From assembly GCA_016840135.1 (NCBI GenBank), contig JAEOSX010000018.1, positions 1-32,953 of the forward strand: DNA of 32,953 nt. The letters run 5' to 3'. This DNA comes from Candidatus Hermodarchaeota archaeon. GTDB taxonomy: Archaea; Asgardarchaeota; Hermodarchaeia; Hermodarchaeales; Hermodarchaeaceae. Numbering within the stretch: the stretch's first letter is position 1; each line of letters begins with the position of its first letter. Shown piece by piece: positions 16,057 through 23,529 of the stretch. Below the pieces are notes generated by a model that was not told the origin of the DNA, did no database searches, and saw nothing but the letters and a program-made list of their open reading frames with translations. A program made the position numbers and the translations under genes.

Positions 16057-16065
16057 CTTTAAAAG
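16057..16065 (+). promoter_or_regulatory. TATA box for the eL21-Rpb4-DUF655-KsgA operon
   Basis: CTTTAAAAG sits about 50 bases before the eL21 ATG at 16114. The 142-bp gap after pus10 holds no other feature, so this is the likely promoter of the ribosomal/RNA polymerase operon. Confidence 0.5.
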
Positions 16066-16113
16066 AACATTCGACCACGTTGGCACCTCCAAGAAAAAAC
16101 AGAGTTGATCATT

Positions 16114-16422
16114 ATGGTGAAGCGCAGCCATGGTTACCGCGTCGGTAGCAGAAAGCTGATGACAAAAAACCCTCGAAAACGCGGATTACCATCCTTGGGT
16201 AGACTTCTACGCACTTATGAAAAAGGACAGCGTGTAGAAATTATTATTGACCCTTCAGTCCATGGTGGACAACCACACCGGCGATTCCACGGACGCGTAG
16301 GCATCATCAAAGCTAGAAGAGGGAACGCGTACGAGGTTACTGCAACGTTGGGTAAAAGAGAGAAATTACTGATTATCAGGCCAGAACATTTTCGTCCTTA
16401 CAGCGGTGATCAACCAAAATAA
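16114..16422 (+). CDS. rpl21e: Large ribosomal subunit protein eL21
   Basis: A 102-aa 50S protein. The family landmarks 'KRSHGYRVGSRKLMTKNPRKRG' appear at the N-terminus, followed by an SH3-like fold with 'YEKGQRVEIIIDPSVHGGQPHRRFHGRVG' and 'AYEVTATLGKREKLLIIRPEHFRP' regions (motifs quoted here are contiguous parts of a standard eL21). The frame could start at TTG 16105, but ATG 16114 gives the usual MVKRSHG. rpoF follows 21 bp downstream, the conserved archaeal order. Confidence 0.95.
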   Translation: MVKRSHGYRVGSRKLMTKNPRKRGLPSLGRLLRTYEKGQRVEIIIDPSVHGGQPHRRFHGRVGIIKARRGNAYEVTATLGKREKLLIIRPEHFRPYSGDQPK

Positions 16423-16443
16423 CTAGTAATCGAGGGAAACTAG

Positions 16444-16803
16444 ATGAAGAAGATTCTTGAAGCAGAACCACTTACATTGGCAGAGGTAAAACAATCCCTC
16501 ACAAAACGGGGAAGGAAAGCCGAGCTAAGCTATATACAACGCGTTACACTTGAGCATACAATCAGATTCTCCCCGCTCACTGCACGCACAACAAGATCCA
16601 TAGTAAAAAAATTAGTGAAGAAGTTCGATATGGAGGAACCGCTAGCAATACAACTTGTTGACATCGCTCCATCGACTGCAGAGGAACTAACTTCATTCCT
16701 AGCGAAAGCGCCTCGTATCTATTCAGAAGAAGAACAAGCAAAAATACTGGAAATCCTAGAAGCTCCCAGAAAGAAAGCTGAGGCAAAAGAGAAAGAGGAT
16801 TAG
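16444..16803 (+). CDS. rpoF: DNA-directed RNA polymerase subunit Rpo4/Rpb4 (RpoF)
   Basis: Rpo4 forms the polymerase stalk with Rpo7. The 119-aa helical protein has 'EPLTLAEVKQSLTKRG', 'LSYIQRVTLEHTIRFSPL', 'ARTTRSIVKKLVKKFDMEE' and 'VDIAPSTAEELTSFLAK', the HRDC-like pattern of Rpb4. The C-terminus is a short charged tail. The start ATG follows GAGGG closely. It sits between eL21 and DUF655, the almost invariant archaeal context for this gene. Confidence 0.93.
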   Translation: MKKILEAEPLTLAEVKQSLTKRGRKAELSYIQRVTLEHTIRFSPLTARTTRSIVKKLVKKFDMEEPLAIQLVDIAPSTAEELTSFLAKAPRIYSEEEQAKILEILEAPRKKAEAKEKED

Positions 16804-16855
16804 AAAACAGTAAGAGAAATCCGTTGATTTCATCCAATATCCTTGAGGGGCTAAG

Positions 16856-17449
16856 ATGTCACGTCCAATAAAGAAATTTGAAGAGTACGCATTTGTCTTA
16901 GACTTTCTTCCACGCGGCTATCCAGATGATACACGACCGCTTTTCAGGAAAGAACCTATCGTACAAGCTATTGGTGACACCTACTTCACTCTCCTTGAGC
17001 TAGTTCCTCGCAGAGGCGCGCGATTTGAGCCACACGAGACAGTTTTCATCGGTCGCGATAAACGAGAAAAAATTGACCACGTTAAAAGACGTATTCCTTA
17101 TGAGGATTTAACAGCAACAGCACGAAGTGAGCTTCCATTTATCATTGAAATGCTTGTAGGGAAATCAGAACAGCGTTTTGTTGATTTCTTTAATAATTCA
17201 AGACCCTTAACAACTCGGATGCATAGTCTCGAACTACTTCCAGGTATCGGGAAGAAGTACATGTGGCAAATTCTCAAAGAACGCCAGAAAGCATTGTTCA
17301 CTAGTTTCCAAGATATCGCAGAGCGCACACATATTAGATCACCAAAGGATCTTATAGTCAAACGAATCTTGTCTGAACTTCAACGCGAAGACAAATATAG
17401 CCTTTTCACGAGAAAACCCGCTACCGATAGAGAGATGGGAAGGACTTAG
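16856..17449 (+). CDS. DUF655 protein, OB fold plus helix-hairpin-helix
   Basis: A 197-aa member of archaeal DUF655 (COG1491), predicted RNA-binding. An N-terminal OB-like segment has 'EEYAFVLDFLPRGYPDD', 'VQAIGDTYFTLLELVPRRG' and 'ETVFIGRDKREKIDHVKRR'. The C-terminal half contains a helix-hairpin-helix 'LELLPGIGKKYMWQILKER' and 'IRSPKDLIVKRIL'. Function is not established; the constant location between rpoF and ksgA suggests a role in rRNA or ribosome work. A GAGGGG ribosome site precedes the ATG. KsgA starts seven bases after its stop. Confidence 0.93.
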   Translation: MSRPIKKFEEYAFVLDFLPRGYPDDTRPLFRKEPIVQAIGDTYFTLLELVPRRGARFEPHETVFIGRDKREKIDHVKRRIPYEDLTATARSELPFIIEMLVGKSEQRFVDFFNNSRPLTTRMHSLELLPGIGKKYMWQILKERQKALFTSFQDIAERTHIRSPKDLIVKRILSELQREDKYSLFTRKPATDREMGRT

Positions 17450-17456
17450 AAATAGA

Positions 17457-18305
17457 ATGCCACCGGAGGGGCTTCTCACACAAACACGGCGTTGGCTTCG
17501 TACCCGTGGTATCACAACAACGAAGCGGCTGGGACAACACTTTCTTATTAGTGAACAGGTCCTATCTCGAACTCTAGACTATGCAGATTTGAACCCGACT
17601 GACACCGTACTCGAGATTGGGGCGGGTATTGGTACATTAACGCGAGCTTTAGCAGAACTTGTTCAACATGTGTATGCTATCGAGAAGGATCCCGTGTTGC
17701 ATAACGCCCTTCAGAAGGAGTTTGAAGGAACCACCAATATCACTTTCATCCGCGGCGACGCTGTAAAAGAGGAATGGCCCTCTGCTACAAAACTAGTAGC
17801 GAATCTTCCTTTTGGCATCTCATCGCCAATACTCTTCAAGTTCCTGCCTTCAGGAATCAAAACAGCAATTTTAATGCTTCAACGGGAGTTTGCTGAGCGC
17901 CTCATCGCTTCTGCTGGGTCGAAGACCTACGGAAGACTAACTGTGATGGCAGCCTACAAATCCTCATCTGAGATTCTGGAGTATGTAGCACCCAATTGCT
18001 TTCATCCACCTCCTGAAGTCACCTCCGCTCTAGTCCGGATTAGACTACGTACAAAACCAGCGTTTATTGTGATGGATGATTCGCTTTTCACCAAGCTTGT
18101 TATATCTCTCTTTAATCAGCGTAGAAAAAAAATCCGCACTCCCCTTACCGCACTCCTACAAGAAAGGAAATTAAAACCAAATATCATTGAAGAAATAAAG
18201 CGTAAAATACTTTGGCTAGACCACCGAGTAGAGGAGCTTAATCCAGAAGAAATTGCAGAAATCGCCAACATCATACACAAGGTGGAATCCGATTGGCCCC
18301 AGTAG
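17457..18305 (+). CDS. ksgA: rRNA adenine dimethyltransferase KsgA/Dim1
   Basis: Dimethylates two adjacent adenines in helix 45 of 16S rRNA and acts as a late 30S assembly checkpoint. The 282-aa protein has the Rossmann methyltransferase motifs 'LGQHFLIS', 'VLEIGAGIGTLTRAL', 'YAIEKDP' and the catalytic motif IV 'ANLPFGISSPILF' (N-L-P-F, an accepted variant of N-L-P-Y). The C-terminal helical domain has 'FHPPPEVTSALVRI' and 'LFNQRRKKIRTPL', which contact rRNA. The HemK-like gene overlaps its end by 13 bp. Confidence 0.97.
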   Translation: MPPEGLLTQTRRWLRTRGITTTKRLGQHFLISEQVLSRTLDYADLNPTDTVLEIGAGIGTLTRALAELVQHVYAIEKDPVLHNALQKEFEGTTNITFIRGDAVKEEWPSATKLVANLPFGISSPILFKFLPSGIKTAILMLQREFAERLIASAGSKTYGRLTVMAAYKSSSEILEYVAPNCFHPPPEVTSALVRIRLRTKPAFIVMDDSLFTKLVISLFNQRRKKIRTPLTALLQERKLKPNIIEEIKRKILWLDHRVEELNPEEIAEIANIIHKVESDWPQ

Positions 18306-18919
18306 AATCATCCTTCTCTGATGTTAGAGTCATTGTAAATGATGGAGTCTATGAGCCCGCTGACGACACCTTCTTACTCTGTCAATACCTCGACATTATT
18401 CCAGGCGAGAAGCTGCTTGAAATCGGTTGTGGATGCGGACTAGTATCCATTATTGCCGCAATAAAAGGAGCGACAGTTGTAGCGACTGACAAATCACTAG
18501 CTGCAGTTCAAAACACTCAAGAGAACGCCAGGAGAGCCAACCTCCTTGATAAAATCGACATACGCCAAGGGCTATTATTTGAGCCAATTCAAAGAGAAGA
18601 ACGATTCTCCGTAATTGCCATTAATCCACCTTACTTACCAGAAACCAGAGAGGACCCTGCTTATGATGGTGCATGGTCCGGAGGACCTGACGGACGAGAA
18701 GTGATAGATGCCTTCCTCGCCCAATGCACGGAGTTTCTAGAAAAAGACGGGCGAGTTCTTATTATACAATCCTCACTTTCCAACCCGGAAAAAACCCATC
18801 AAATACTAGACACCTTGTTCCACTATTCAACTATTAAAGCGGAGAAGCGTTTCTTTTACGAAAACATTCTCTTATTTGAAGGTCGTCAACCCCGCCGACC
18901 GACAACTGAAAGGTTTTAG
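18293..18919 (+). CDS. HemK2/Mtq2-like protein glutamine methyltransferase
   Basis: A 208-aa methyltransferase with motif I 'LLEIGCGCGLVSIIAA', acidic loop 'VATDKS' and the HemK catalytic 'INPPYLPE', followed by 'GGPDGREVIDAFL'. Its single-domain form, without the bacterial PrmC N-terminal domain, matches archaeal/eukaryotic HemK2 (Mtq2), which methylates the GGQ glutamine of release factor aRF1 with the activator Trm112. No Trm112 gene is in the window. The start is TTG at 18293, seven bases after AAGGTGG, inside the end of ksgA. Substrate could also be another protein, so only the family is certain. Confidence 0.9.
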   Translation: MAPVESSFSDVRVIVNDGVYEPADDTFLLCQYLDIIPGEKLLEIGCGCGLVSIIAAIKGATVVATDKSLAAVQNTQENARRANLLDKIDIRQGLLFEPIQREERFSVIAINPPYLPETREDPAYDGAWSGGPDGREVIDAFLAQCTEFLEKDGRVLIIQSSLSNPEKTHQILDTLFHYSTIKAEKRFFYENILLFEGRQPRRPTTERF

Positions 18920-18951
18920 AATCCGTCTTCCCTGAAACGAGATGGTGAACC

Positions 18952-19086
18952 ATGCCAGTTAACCTGACCTCTGAAGGCTCAGCAGCGAAAAGAGCGTACG
19001 AAGAAGCCACCACCCTAGAAGAAAGGATCGAGAAACTCGAGAAATTCATCTCGCTTATACCGAAGCACAAATCGAATCGTATGTAA
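18952..19086 (+). CDS. N-terminal fragment of DRG-type GTPase
   Basis: A 44-aa open frame carrying the N-terminal helices of the GTPase downstream: 'AYEEATTLEERIEKLEKF' and 'ISLIPKHK', followed by four aberrant residues and TAA. It lies 32 bp after the HemK2-like gene and starts at a good ATG preceded by GGTG. Codons here are A- and C-rich, like the upstream operon and unlike the GTPase body. It has no likely independent function. Confidence 0.7.
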   Translation: MPVNLTSEGSAAKRAYEEATTLEERIEKLEKFISLIPKHKSNRM

Positions 19087-19115
19087 ATCGAGTCGAGTGT
19101 AAATCGAGCGAGAAG
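19069..19115 (+). repeat. Imperfect 16-bp tandem repeat interrupting the GTPase gene
   Basis: Copy 1 at 19069-19084 is AAATCGAATCGTATGT, copy 2 at 19085-19100 is AAATCGAGTCGAGTGT (13 of 16 identical), and from 19101 the unit restarts as AAATCGAG before running into the coding sequence. Two extra units total 32 bp, which shifts the frame by two bases and introduces the TAA at 19084. TCGA occurs repeatedly and is self-complementary. Confidence 0.8.
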
Positions 19116-20156
19116 ATGGTGGCTACCTACCGACACAGGTTGGTTGTTCTACGTAGCGAGTTGGAGGAACGCAGGGCTAGACGTAAGCTGAGGACTGGTG
19201 GTCCCACTTATTCTTTGCCTAAGGAGGGTGCGGGCCAGGTAGTGTTGGTGGGGCTTGCTAGTAGCGGTAAGAGTACGCTGCTGAATCGGCTCACTGGCGC
19301 CAAGGCAAAAGTAGGTAGTTACGGATTCATAACCCAGCTACCTGAGCCAGGAGTTTTGAAGTTTGGGGGTAGTGGCATCCAAGTTATTGAGATGCCAGCC
19401 CTATTTGAAGGAGCTGAGGAGAGTAGTATTGGTCGCCAAATTCTGGGTGGGATTCGCAATGCGGATCTCATTGTTCTTGTTGTCGATCTTTCCAAACCGC
19501 CTTTATCTCAGATGGAGTTCCTTATTGGGCTGCTAGAGAAGTCCAGGATTATACTGAACAAAAGTCCTCCACCGATTCGGTTTACGAAAACGGGTAGCGG
19601 TGGATTCCACATCATTGGTCAGACTCATTTCCAAGGCAATCCTGATCTTATTCATCAGTTACTACATATGCGGCGGGTTCATAATTGTTCTCTGCAGTTT
19701 AAGGGACCAGCAACTCTTGACGATCTTGTTGAGGTAATTGATAGTAGGACTCGCTATGCTCCTGCTATTGTGATTGGTACTAAGGGTGATGCGAGTGATA
19801 GCTCAGTTCATTTCGAGGAGCTTCGTAATCGATATGGTAGTGATTTTGAAGTTTTTGCGGTTTCAGTGGAGAAGGATAAAGGAATTGAGGCTGCTGCGGC
19901 GGGTATTTTTCGGGGACTGGGTGTGATTCGTGTTTATACTCGGAAGACGTCTGGTGAGGTTGCTGATAAGCCGATTATTTTACCTGAGGGCGCGCTTGTT
20001 GAGGAGCTTGCCTCTCGCCTTCATAGTGATTTTCTAGTTAGTTTTCGGTACGCCATTGTTTTTAGAGAAGGTGGGCGGATGAAGCGTAAGAAGGTAGGGC
20101 TCGCTTTTCGGTTGGAGGATCAGGACATCACCCAAATCTTTACCAGCGGTAAATAA
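19116..20156 (+). CDS. DRG/OBG-type GTPase, G and TGS domains
   Basis: A 346-aa open frame, uninterrupted by stops. It has a basic N-terminal helix ('YRHRLVVLRSELEERRARRK'), G1 'GLASSGKSTLLNRL', a G2 region 'VGSYGFITQLPEPGVLKFGG', a G3 position reading 'EMPALFEGAEE' rather than D-x-P-G, an S5D2L-type insert near residues 165-200, G4 'IGTKGD' rather than N-K-x-D, and a C-terminal TGS domain ('VYTRKTSGEVADKPIILPEG'). This matches a divergent archaeal DRG-like class, thought to bind ribosomes. The preserved frame implies selection on this part. The natural start is probably 18952; ATG 19116, preceded by GAG, could allow internal initiation. Confidence 0.8.
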   Translation: MVATYRHRLVVLRSELEERRARRKLRTGGPTYSLPKEGAGQVVLVGLASSGKSTLLNRLTGAKAKVGSYGFITQLPEPGVLKFGGSGIQVIEMPALFEGAEESSIGRQILGGIRNADLIVLVVDLSKPPLSQMEFLIGLLEKSRIILNKSPPPIRFTKTGSGGFHIIGQTHFQGNPDLIHQLLHMRRVHNCSLQFKGPATLDDLVEVIDSRTRYAPAIVIGTKGDASDSSVHFEELRNRYGSDFEVFAVSVEKDKGIEAAAAGIFRGLGVIRVYTRKTSGEVADKPIILPEGALVEELASRLHSDFLVSFRYAIVFREGGRMKRKKVGLAFRLEDQDITQIFTSGK

Positions 20157-20249
20157 ATCCGAGCGTTTAATGGTATATCCACGCAAGATTAATAAGATTA
20201 GGAGATTTGCTGATACCACTCCTCAATATAATGCTGGAGGCTCAATGCT

Positions 20250-20789
20250 ATGGTAAGACCTGGTAAATGCTATCGTCAAATCAAGCGCCCACCCTACACA
20301 CGGCACAAATACATTAAGAGAATTCCTGGGCGCAAATTAGTGTTATTCCGGATGGGAAAGAAGAAGAACCGTAATTTTCAACTAACATTGAGCCTTACTA
20401 CAGATGAGGCAGTACAGATTCGGCATGAGGCGCTGGAGGCGATGCGAATCGCAGCCAACCGTTATCTAAACCGAAGTATTACTGTTGAGAATTACTTTCT
20501 TTGGGTTCGCGTTTATCCCCATCAAATTCTTCGTGAAAAAAGAATGATGGCCTTCGCCGGCGCTGATAGAATCCAAGAAGGGATGAGACGTGCCTTCGGG
20601 AAGCCCTTTTCGCTAGCAGCACGAGTTCGTCCAGGACAGCCCGTACTCACTCTAGAAGTCGACTTCAAACACCTACAAATTGCCAAGGATGCCCTTCGCC
20701 GCGCAAAGATGAAACTACCAACTCCCTGCACTGTTCGTCTAGACCGTGCAGATCCACCCGAACTAGTGACCAAAGTTGGGCTGAGCTAG
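20250..20789 (+). CDS. rpl10e: Large ribosomal subunit protein uL16 (archaeal L10e)
   Basis: A 179-aa 50S protein near the peptidyl transferase and tRNA sites. Landmarks are 'MVRPGKCYRQIKRPPYTR', 'RNRSITVENYFLWVRVYPHQILREK'-type core seen here as 'NRSITVENYFLWVRVYP', 'MMAFAGADRIQEGMRRAFG' and 'ALRRAKMKLPTPCTV'. Start ATG 20250 lies nine bases after GGAGG; an ATG five bases earlier opens only a three-codon frame. The + strand is C-rich here, in contrast to the GTPase gene just upstream. Confidence 0.96.
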   Translation: MVRPGKCYRQIKRPPYTRHKYIKRIPGRKLVLFRMGKKKNRNFQLTLSLTTDEAVQIRHEALEAMRIAANRYLNRSITVENYFLWVRVYPHQILREKRMMAFAGADRIQEGMRRAFGKPFSLAARVRPGQPVLTLEVDFKHLQIAKDALRRAKMKLPTPCTVRLDRADPPELVTKVGLS

Positions 20790-20863
20790 AAATCAACCGA
20801 TAATTACCTCGAAAAATCTTCCTTGAGGGAATAATACGACCCCTTTCTCCGATACCTGTTTAG

Positions 20864-20873
20864 GACTTTAAGT
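20864..20873 (+). promoter_or_regulatory. TATA-like element for the MFS transporter
   Basis: GACTTTAAGT lies about 32-41 bases before the ATG at 20905, in an otherwise unremarkable 115-bp gap after uL16. It predicts a leader of only about ten bases. Confidence 0.35.
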
Positions 20874-20904
20874 AGTCATTTAGTTCTAGAACATTGACCC
20901 AGCC

Positions 20905-22158
20905 ATGGCTAGTATCATCACTGATCTAAAGACAATTCCAAGAAATAGTAGAGTGGTTCTAGGCGTTTCTGCTAGCTGGTTTTTTTCAGCAGGACTAGTA
21001 TCATCTTGGAAGAACCTATTCATCAATATGTATGGAGGCTTCCTCCTCGTAGGTACCATCTCAACGGTTTCCCTTGGACTTGGTCTTTTATTTTCTTTTT
21101 TAGGTGGTCATCTAGGAGCTGCCTATTCAGAAAAGAAGATTGTAGTTTCAAGCATTTTGATTACAGCAGTAGGCTACGCTATTTTCGCCCTTGCTAGTAG
21201 TATCGCCATCATAATCCTTGGTCTTGTGCTTATGACATTCTCTAGTCTTGGTGCGCCTTGTATGAATTCAATTTATTTTGGTGATGTTCAGCGAGAACAC
21301 AGAGGCTTAGCATCGGGTACACGGACAGTAGCTGTGAATGCTGCCGCATTTACTGCCCCAATCGTGAGCACCCATATCTTACTTAGCCTACTTGGGTTCG
21401 TGGGCATGATGCGAACAGGATTACTTCTCACTGCTATCTGCCTAACAATTAACAGTGGAGTGATTGCGTTTCTTATTCGTCCTAACCAAGGAGATACAGA
21501 CACAACTAGGAAAACACCCAAAAGTAAGCGGCTTTTCTTGGATGGACTTCATACAACACTGCGTACCTCACCAGCACTTCGATTACTACTAGTTATAACA
21601 ATTCTCGAGAGCGTAGGTTATAGTATTAGCACTACTTTTGAAATCTTCATAATAACAGGGATAGTAGGAGTTCCAATCGACGCTTACAGTATTTTGTTAC
21701 TGATATATGGTGTGCTCTTCATTCCTCTAGGATTTTTCTTTGGAAGATATGCTGATCGTGGAAGCAGGTGGCGTTGCGCACTCGGTTTCCTCATATTACC
21801 CTTCATAAACTTGGCTCTTATTTTCTCACGAGGTTTTTGGCAGCTGCTCATGCTCTTAATGAGTGGAGCAGTTGGAATTGCAGCGTGGTATGCGTCAAAG
21901 TATCCCCTAATCACTGATTTGACACCCCGAGAGAACCTTGCCAGTGTATTTGCAGTTTTTCTGACACTACCCAGCTTATTCGCCTTCTTCGTGCCCTTCC
22001 TTAGTAGTCTAATCCTGCTTTCTTTTCCCCTTGAAGCGCTTTGGATGTTAGAAGTGGGTATTTTCAGTTGTGCTGCAGCATTAATTCTTCTCGCATATCG
22101 TTCCTACTCTAAGGATTTCAGAGGTTCTATAATTCCTGGTAAGGAGCTAGCCTGTTAA
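20905..22158 (+). CDS. Major facilitator superfamily transporter, substrate unknown
   Basis: A 417-aa integral membrane protein with about twelve hydrophobic segments in two halves joined by a polar loop near residues 200-220 ('NQGDTDTTRKTPKSKR'). The loop after the second segment, 'GGHLGAAYSEKK', and the equivalent 'FGRYADRGSRWR' in the second half are MFS motif-A-like. 'FGDVQREHRGLASGTRTVAVN' resembles a set of putative drug or metabolite exporters. No substrate can be assigned. The 3' end overlaps the convergent enolase gene by 12 bp, so transcription from either side may meet here. Confidence 0.88.
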   Translation: MASIITDLKTIPRNSRVVLGVSASWFFSAGLVSSWKNLFINMYGGFLLVGTISTVSLGLGLLFSFLGGHLGAAYSEKKIVVSSILITAVGYAIFALASSIAIIILGLVLMTFSSLGAPCMNSIYFGDVQREHRGLASGTRTVAVNAAAFTAPIVSTHILLSLLGFVGMMRTGLLLTAICLTINSGVIAFLIRPNQGDTDTTRKTPKSKRLFLDGLHTTLRTSPALRLLLVITILESVGYSISTTFEIFIITGIVGVPIDAYSILLLIYGVLFIPLGFFFGRYADRGSRWRCALGFLILPFINLALIFSRGFWQLLMLLMSGAVGIAAWYASKYPLITDLTPRENLASVFAVFLTLPSLFAFFVPFLSSLILLSFPLEALWMLEVGIFSCAAALILLAYRSYSKDFRGSIIPGKELAC

Positions 22159-23439
22159 CGGAAAACGAAACGAACTACCAGCGAACCTAGCGTTAGACCC
22201 CAGCTCGTGATGAATCTCGATAAGGCGATTGTATTTAGCAGTCCGGTCACTTCGAGCAGGCGCGCCCGTTTTAATTTGCCCACAAGAAAGGGCTACTGCA
22301 AGGTCAGCGATGAACGTGTCTTCTGTTTCGCCACTCCGGTGACTGACAACTACTCCGTATTGATTAGTTGCTGCTAGGTCAGCCGCTTGTATTGCTTCAG
22401 TTAAGGTGCCGATTTGATTAACTTTCAAGAGGAGCGCATTACCTGCACCAATATCTATCCCACGCTGTATTCGCTCAGGATTAGAGACAAAAAGGTCATC
22501 ACCAACAACCTGTACCTGTTCTCCAACCCTTTTTGTTAAAGTCGCAAAACTGTCAAAATCATTTTCACTGAATGGATCCTCTATTGAAAATAGGGGATAT
22601 TCTTTACACATTCTATGATAGTAGTCACTTAGCTCTGCTGAGGTTAGCTGGTGCCCATCTATTAAGTATCTGTTATTAGTGTAGAACTCGGAGGCAGCCG
22701 CATCGATTGCCAGTACAATTTCCTTCTCTGGAGTATAACCCGCCTCTTCAATCGAATAGAGTATAGCATCAAATGCTTCTCGACTCTCAGTCATTGGAGG
22801 CGCGAAGCCTCCCTCATCCCCGATGTTTTTCGCTGCTGCCCCGTAGCGTTTCACTAGTACTTCCTTAAGGATGTGATATATCTCCACTCCCGCCTGTAAT
22901 GCTTCAAGGAAGTCGGTAAATCCTACTGGCATGACATGAAATTCCTGAATAGCAAGCTGATTTCCTGCATGTTTTGCACCATTGATGATGTTCAACATTG
23001 GAACGGGCAGTACATACTGCTTCTGAGACCGTAGATGCCTGTAAAGAGGTTGGTTTTTACAGCGCGCTGCAGCTGTTGCCACTGCGAGTGAAACACCAAG
23101 AATCGCGTTTGCACCCAATCGCGATTTGTTAGGAGTCCCGTCAATACTAATTAGTATTTCATCGATTTTTGCTTGTTCTCGACAGTCAAGACCTATAAGC
23201 GGTTTCGCAATCTCCTTTTCCACATTACTTACTGCTGTTAGCACACCTTTACCTGCGTAACGTGTTGCGTCACCATCTCGAAGTTCAACTGCCTCGTGCT
23301 CACCAGTAGAAGCACCAGATGGAACCATCCCAAGGCCACGACCACCTCTTGTAAAGACTTCAACTTGTAGTGTCGGATTACCACGACTATCAAGAATTTC
23401 TAAGGCTCGAACTTTAGTGATTTCGTATTGATTTGACAC
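22147..23439 (-). CDS. eno: Enolase
   Basis: Interconverts 2-phosphoglycerate and phosphoenolpyruvate in glycolysis and gluconeogenesis. About 430 aa with the N-terminal 'ALEILDSRGNPTLQVEV', 'VPSGASTGEHEAVELRD', 'MLNIINGAKHAGN', metal ligands in 'AIDAAASEFY', 'SIEDPFSENDFDSF' and 'QVVGDDLFVSNP', the catalytic lysine region 'LLKVNQIGTLTEAI', and the signature 'VVSHRSGETEDTFIADLAV' with 'GAPARSDRTAKYNRLI'. A TTG at 23448 is possible but only one base after its GGAGA; the GTG at 23439 has GGAG about ten bases upstream and is preferred. Confidence 0.96.
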   Translation of the reverse strand: MSNQYEITKVRALEILDSRGNPTLQVEVFTRGGRGLGMVPSGASTGEHEAVELRDGDATRYAGKGVLTAVSNVEKEIAKPLIGLDCREQAKIDEILISIDGTPNKSRLGANAILGVSLAVATAAARCKNQPLYRHLRSQKQYVLPVPMLNIINGAKHAGNQLAIQEFHVMPVGFTDFLEALQAGVEIYHILKEVLVKRYGAAAKNIGDEGGFAPPMTESREAFDAILYSIEEAGYTPEKEIVLAIDAAASEFYTNNRYLIDGHQLTSAELSDYYHRMCKEYPLFSIEDPFSENDFDSFATLTKRVGEQVQVVGDDLFVSNPERIQRGIDIGAGNALLLKVNQIGTLTEAIQAADLAATNQYGVVVSHRSGETEDTFIADLAVALSCGQIKTGAPARSDRTAKYNRLIEIHHELGSNARFAGSSFRFPLTG

Positions 23440-23480
23440 GGAATCCAATCTCCAACATTCTAATTCTAAGTTGTAGGTCA

Positions 23481-23490
23481 GATTAAAATC
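23481..23490. promoter_or_regulatory. Near-palindromic TATA-like element between enolase and METTL5-like gene
   Basis: GATTAAAATC reads almost identically on the other strand (GATTTTAATC). It lies about 40 bases from both divergent starts (23439 minus, 23530 plus), so it could serve as TATA box in either direction. Confidence 0.4.
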
Positions 23491-23529
23491 CCTTCAATAC
23501 TGTTTTGATACTAAAAAAGAGCGATAGAT

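Larger units (their letters stand above)
18952..20156 (+). pseudogene. DRG/OBG-type GTPase with N-terminal segment frame-disrupted
   Basis: The full-length gene should start at ATG 18952 (GGTG upstream). The first 40 residues are the conserved N-terminal helical segment of archaeal DRG-type GTPases ('MPVNLTSEG...', 'FISLIPKHK'). That frame then stops at TAA 19084-19086. The G and TGS domains continue in another frame, offset by 2 mod 3. Deleting 19069-19100 (32 bp) gives 'IPKHKSSEKMVATYRHRL', which is what the family shows at this point. Whether the gene is really broken, is read from the inner ATG 19116, or carries a spliced or assembly-induced insertion cannot be decided from sequence alone. 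Only the N-terminal portion is affected. Confidence 0.75.

Noticed and set aside
15972-16113. The 142-bp gap after pus10, examined for a tRNA or C/D-box guide RNA
   Set aside because: No cloverleaf, no paired C and D boxes; only a promoter-like TATA run is seen.
19052-19112. CTCGCT (about 19050) complementary to AGCGAG (19107-19112), considered as part of an intron-type bulge-helix-bulge
   Set aside because: I could not build the required 3-nt bulge, 4-bp helix, 3-nt bulge around the predicted 32-nt segment, so an intron is only listed as an alternative.
20245-20256. ATG CTA TGG TAA mini-frame overlapping the uL16 start
   Set aside because: GGAGG spacing fits the uL16 ATG at 20250 (nine bases) better than this one (four bases); probably coincidental.
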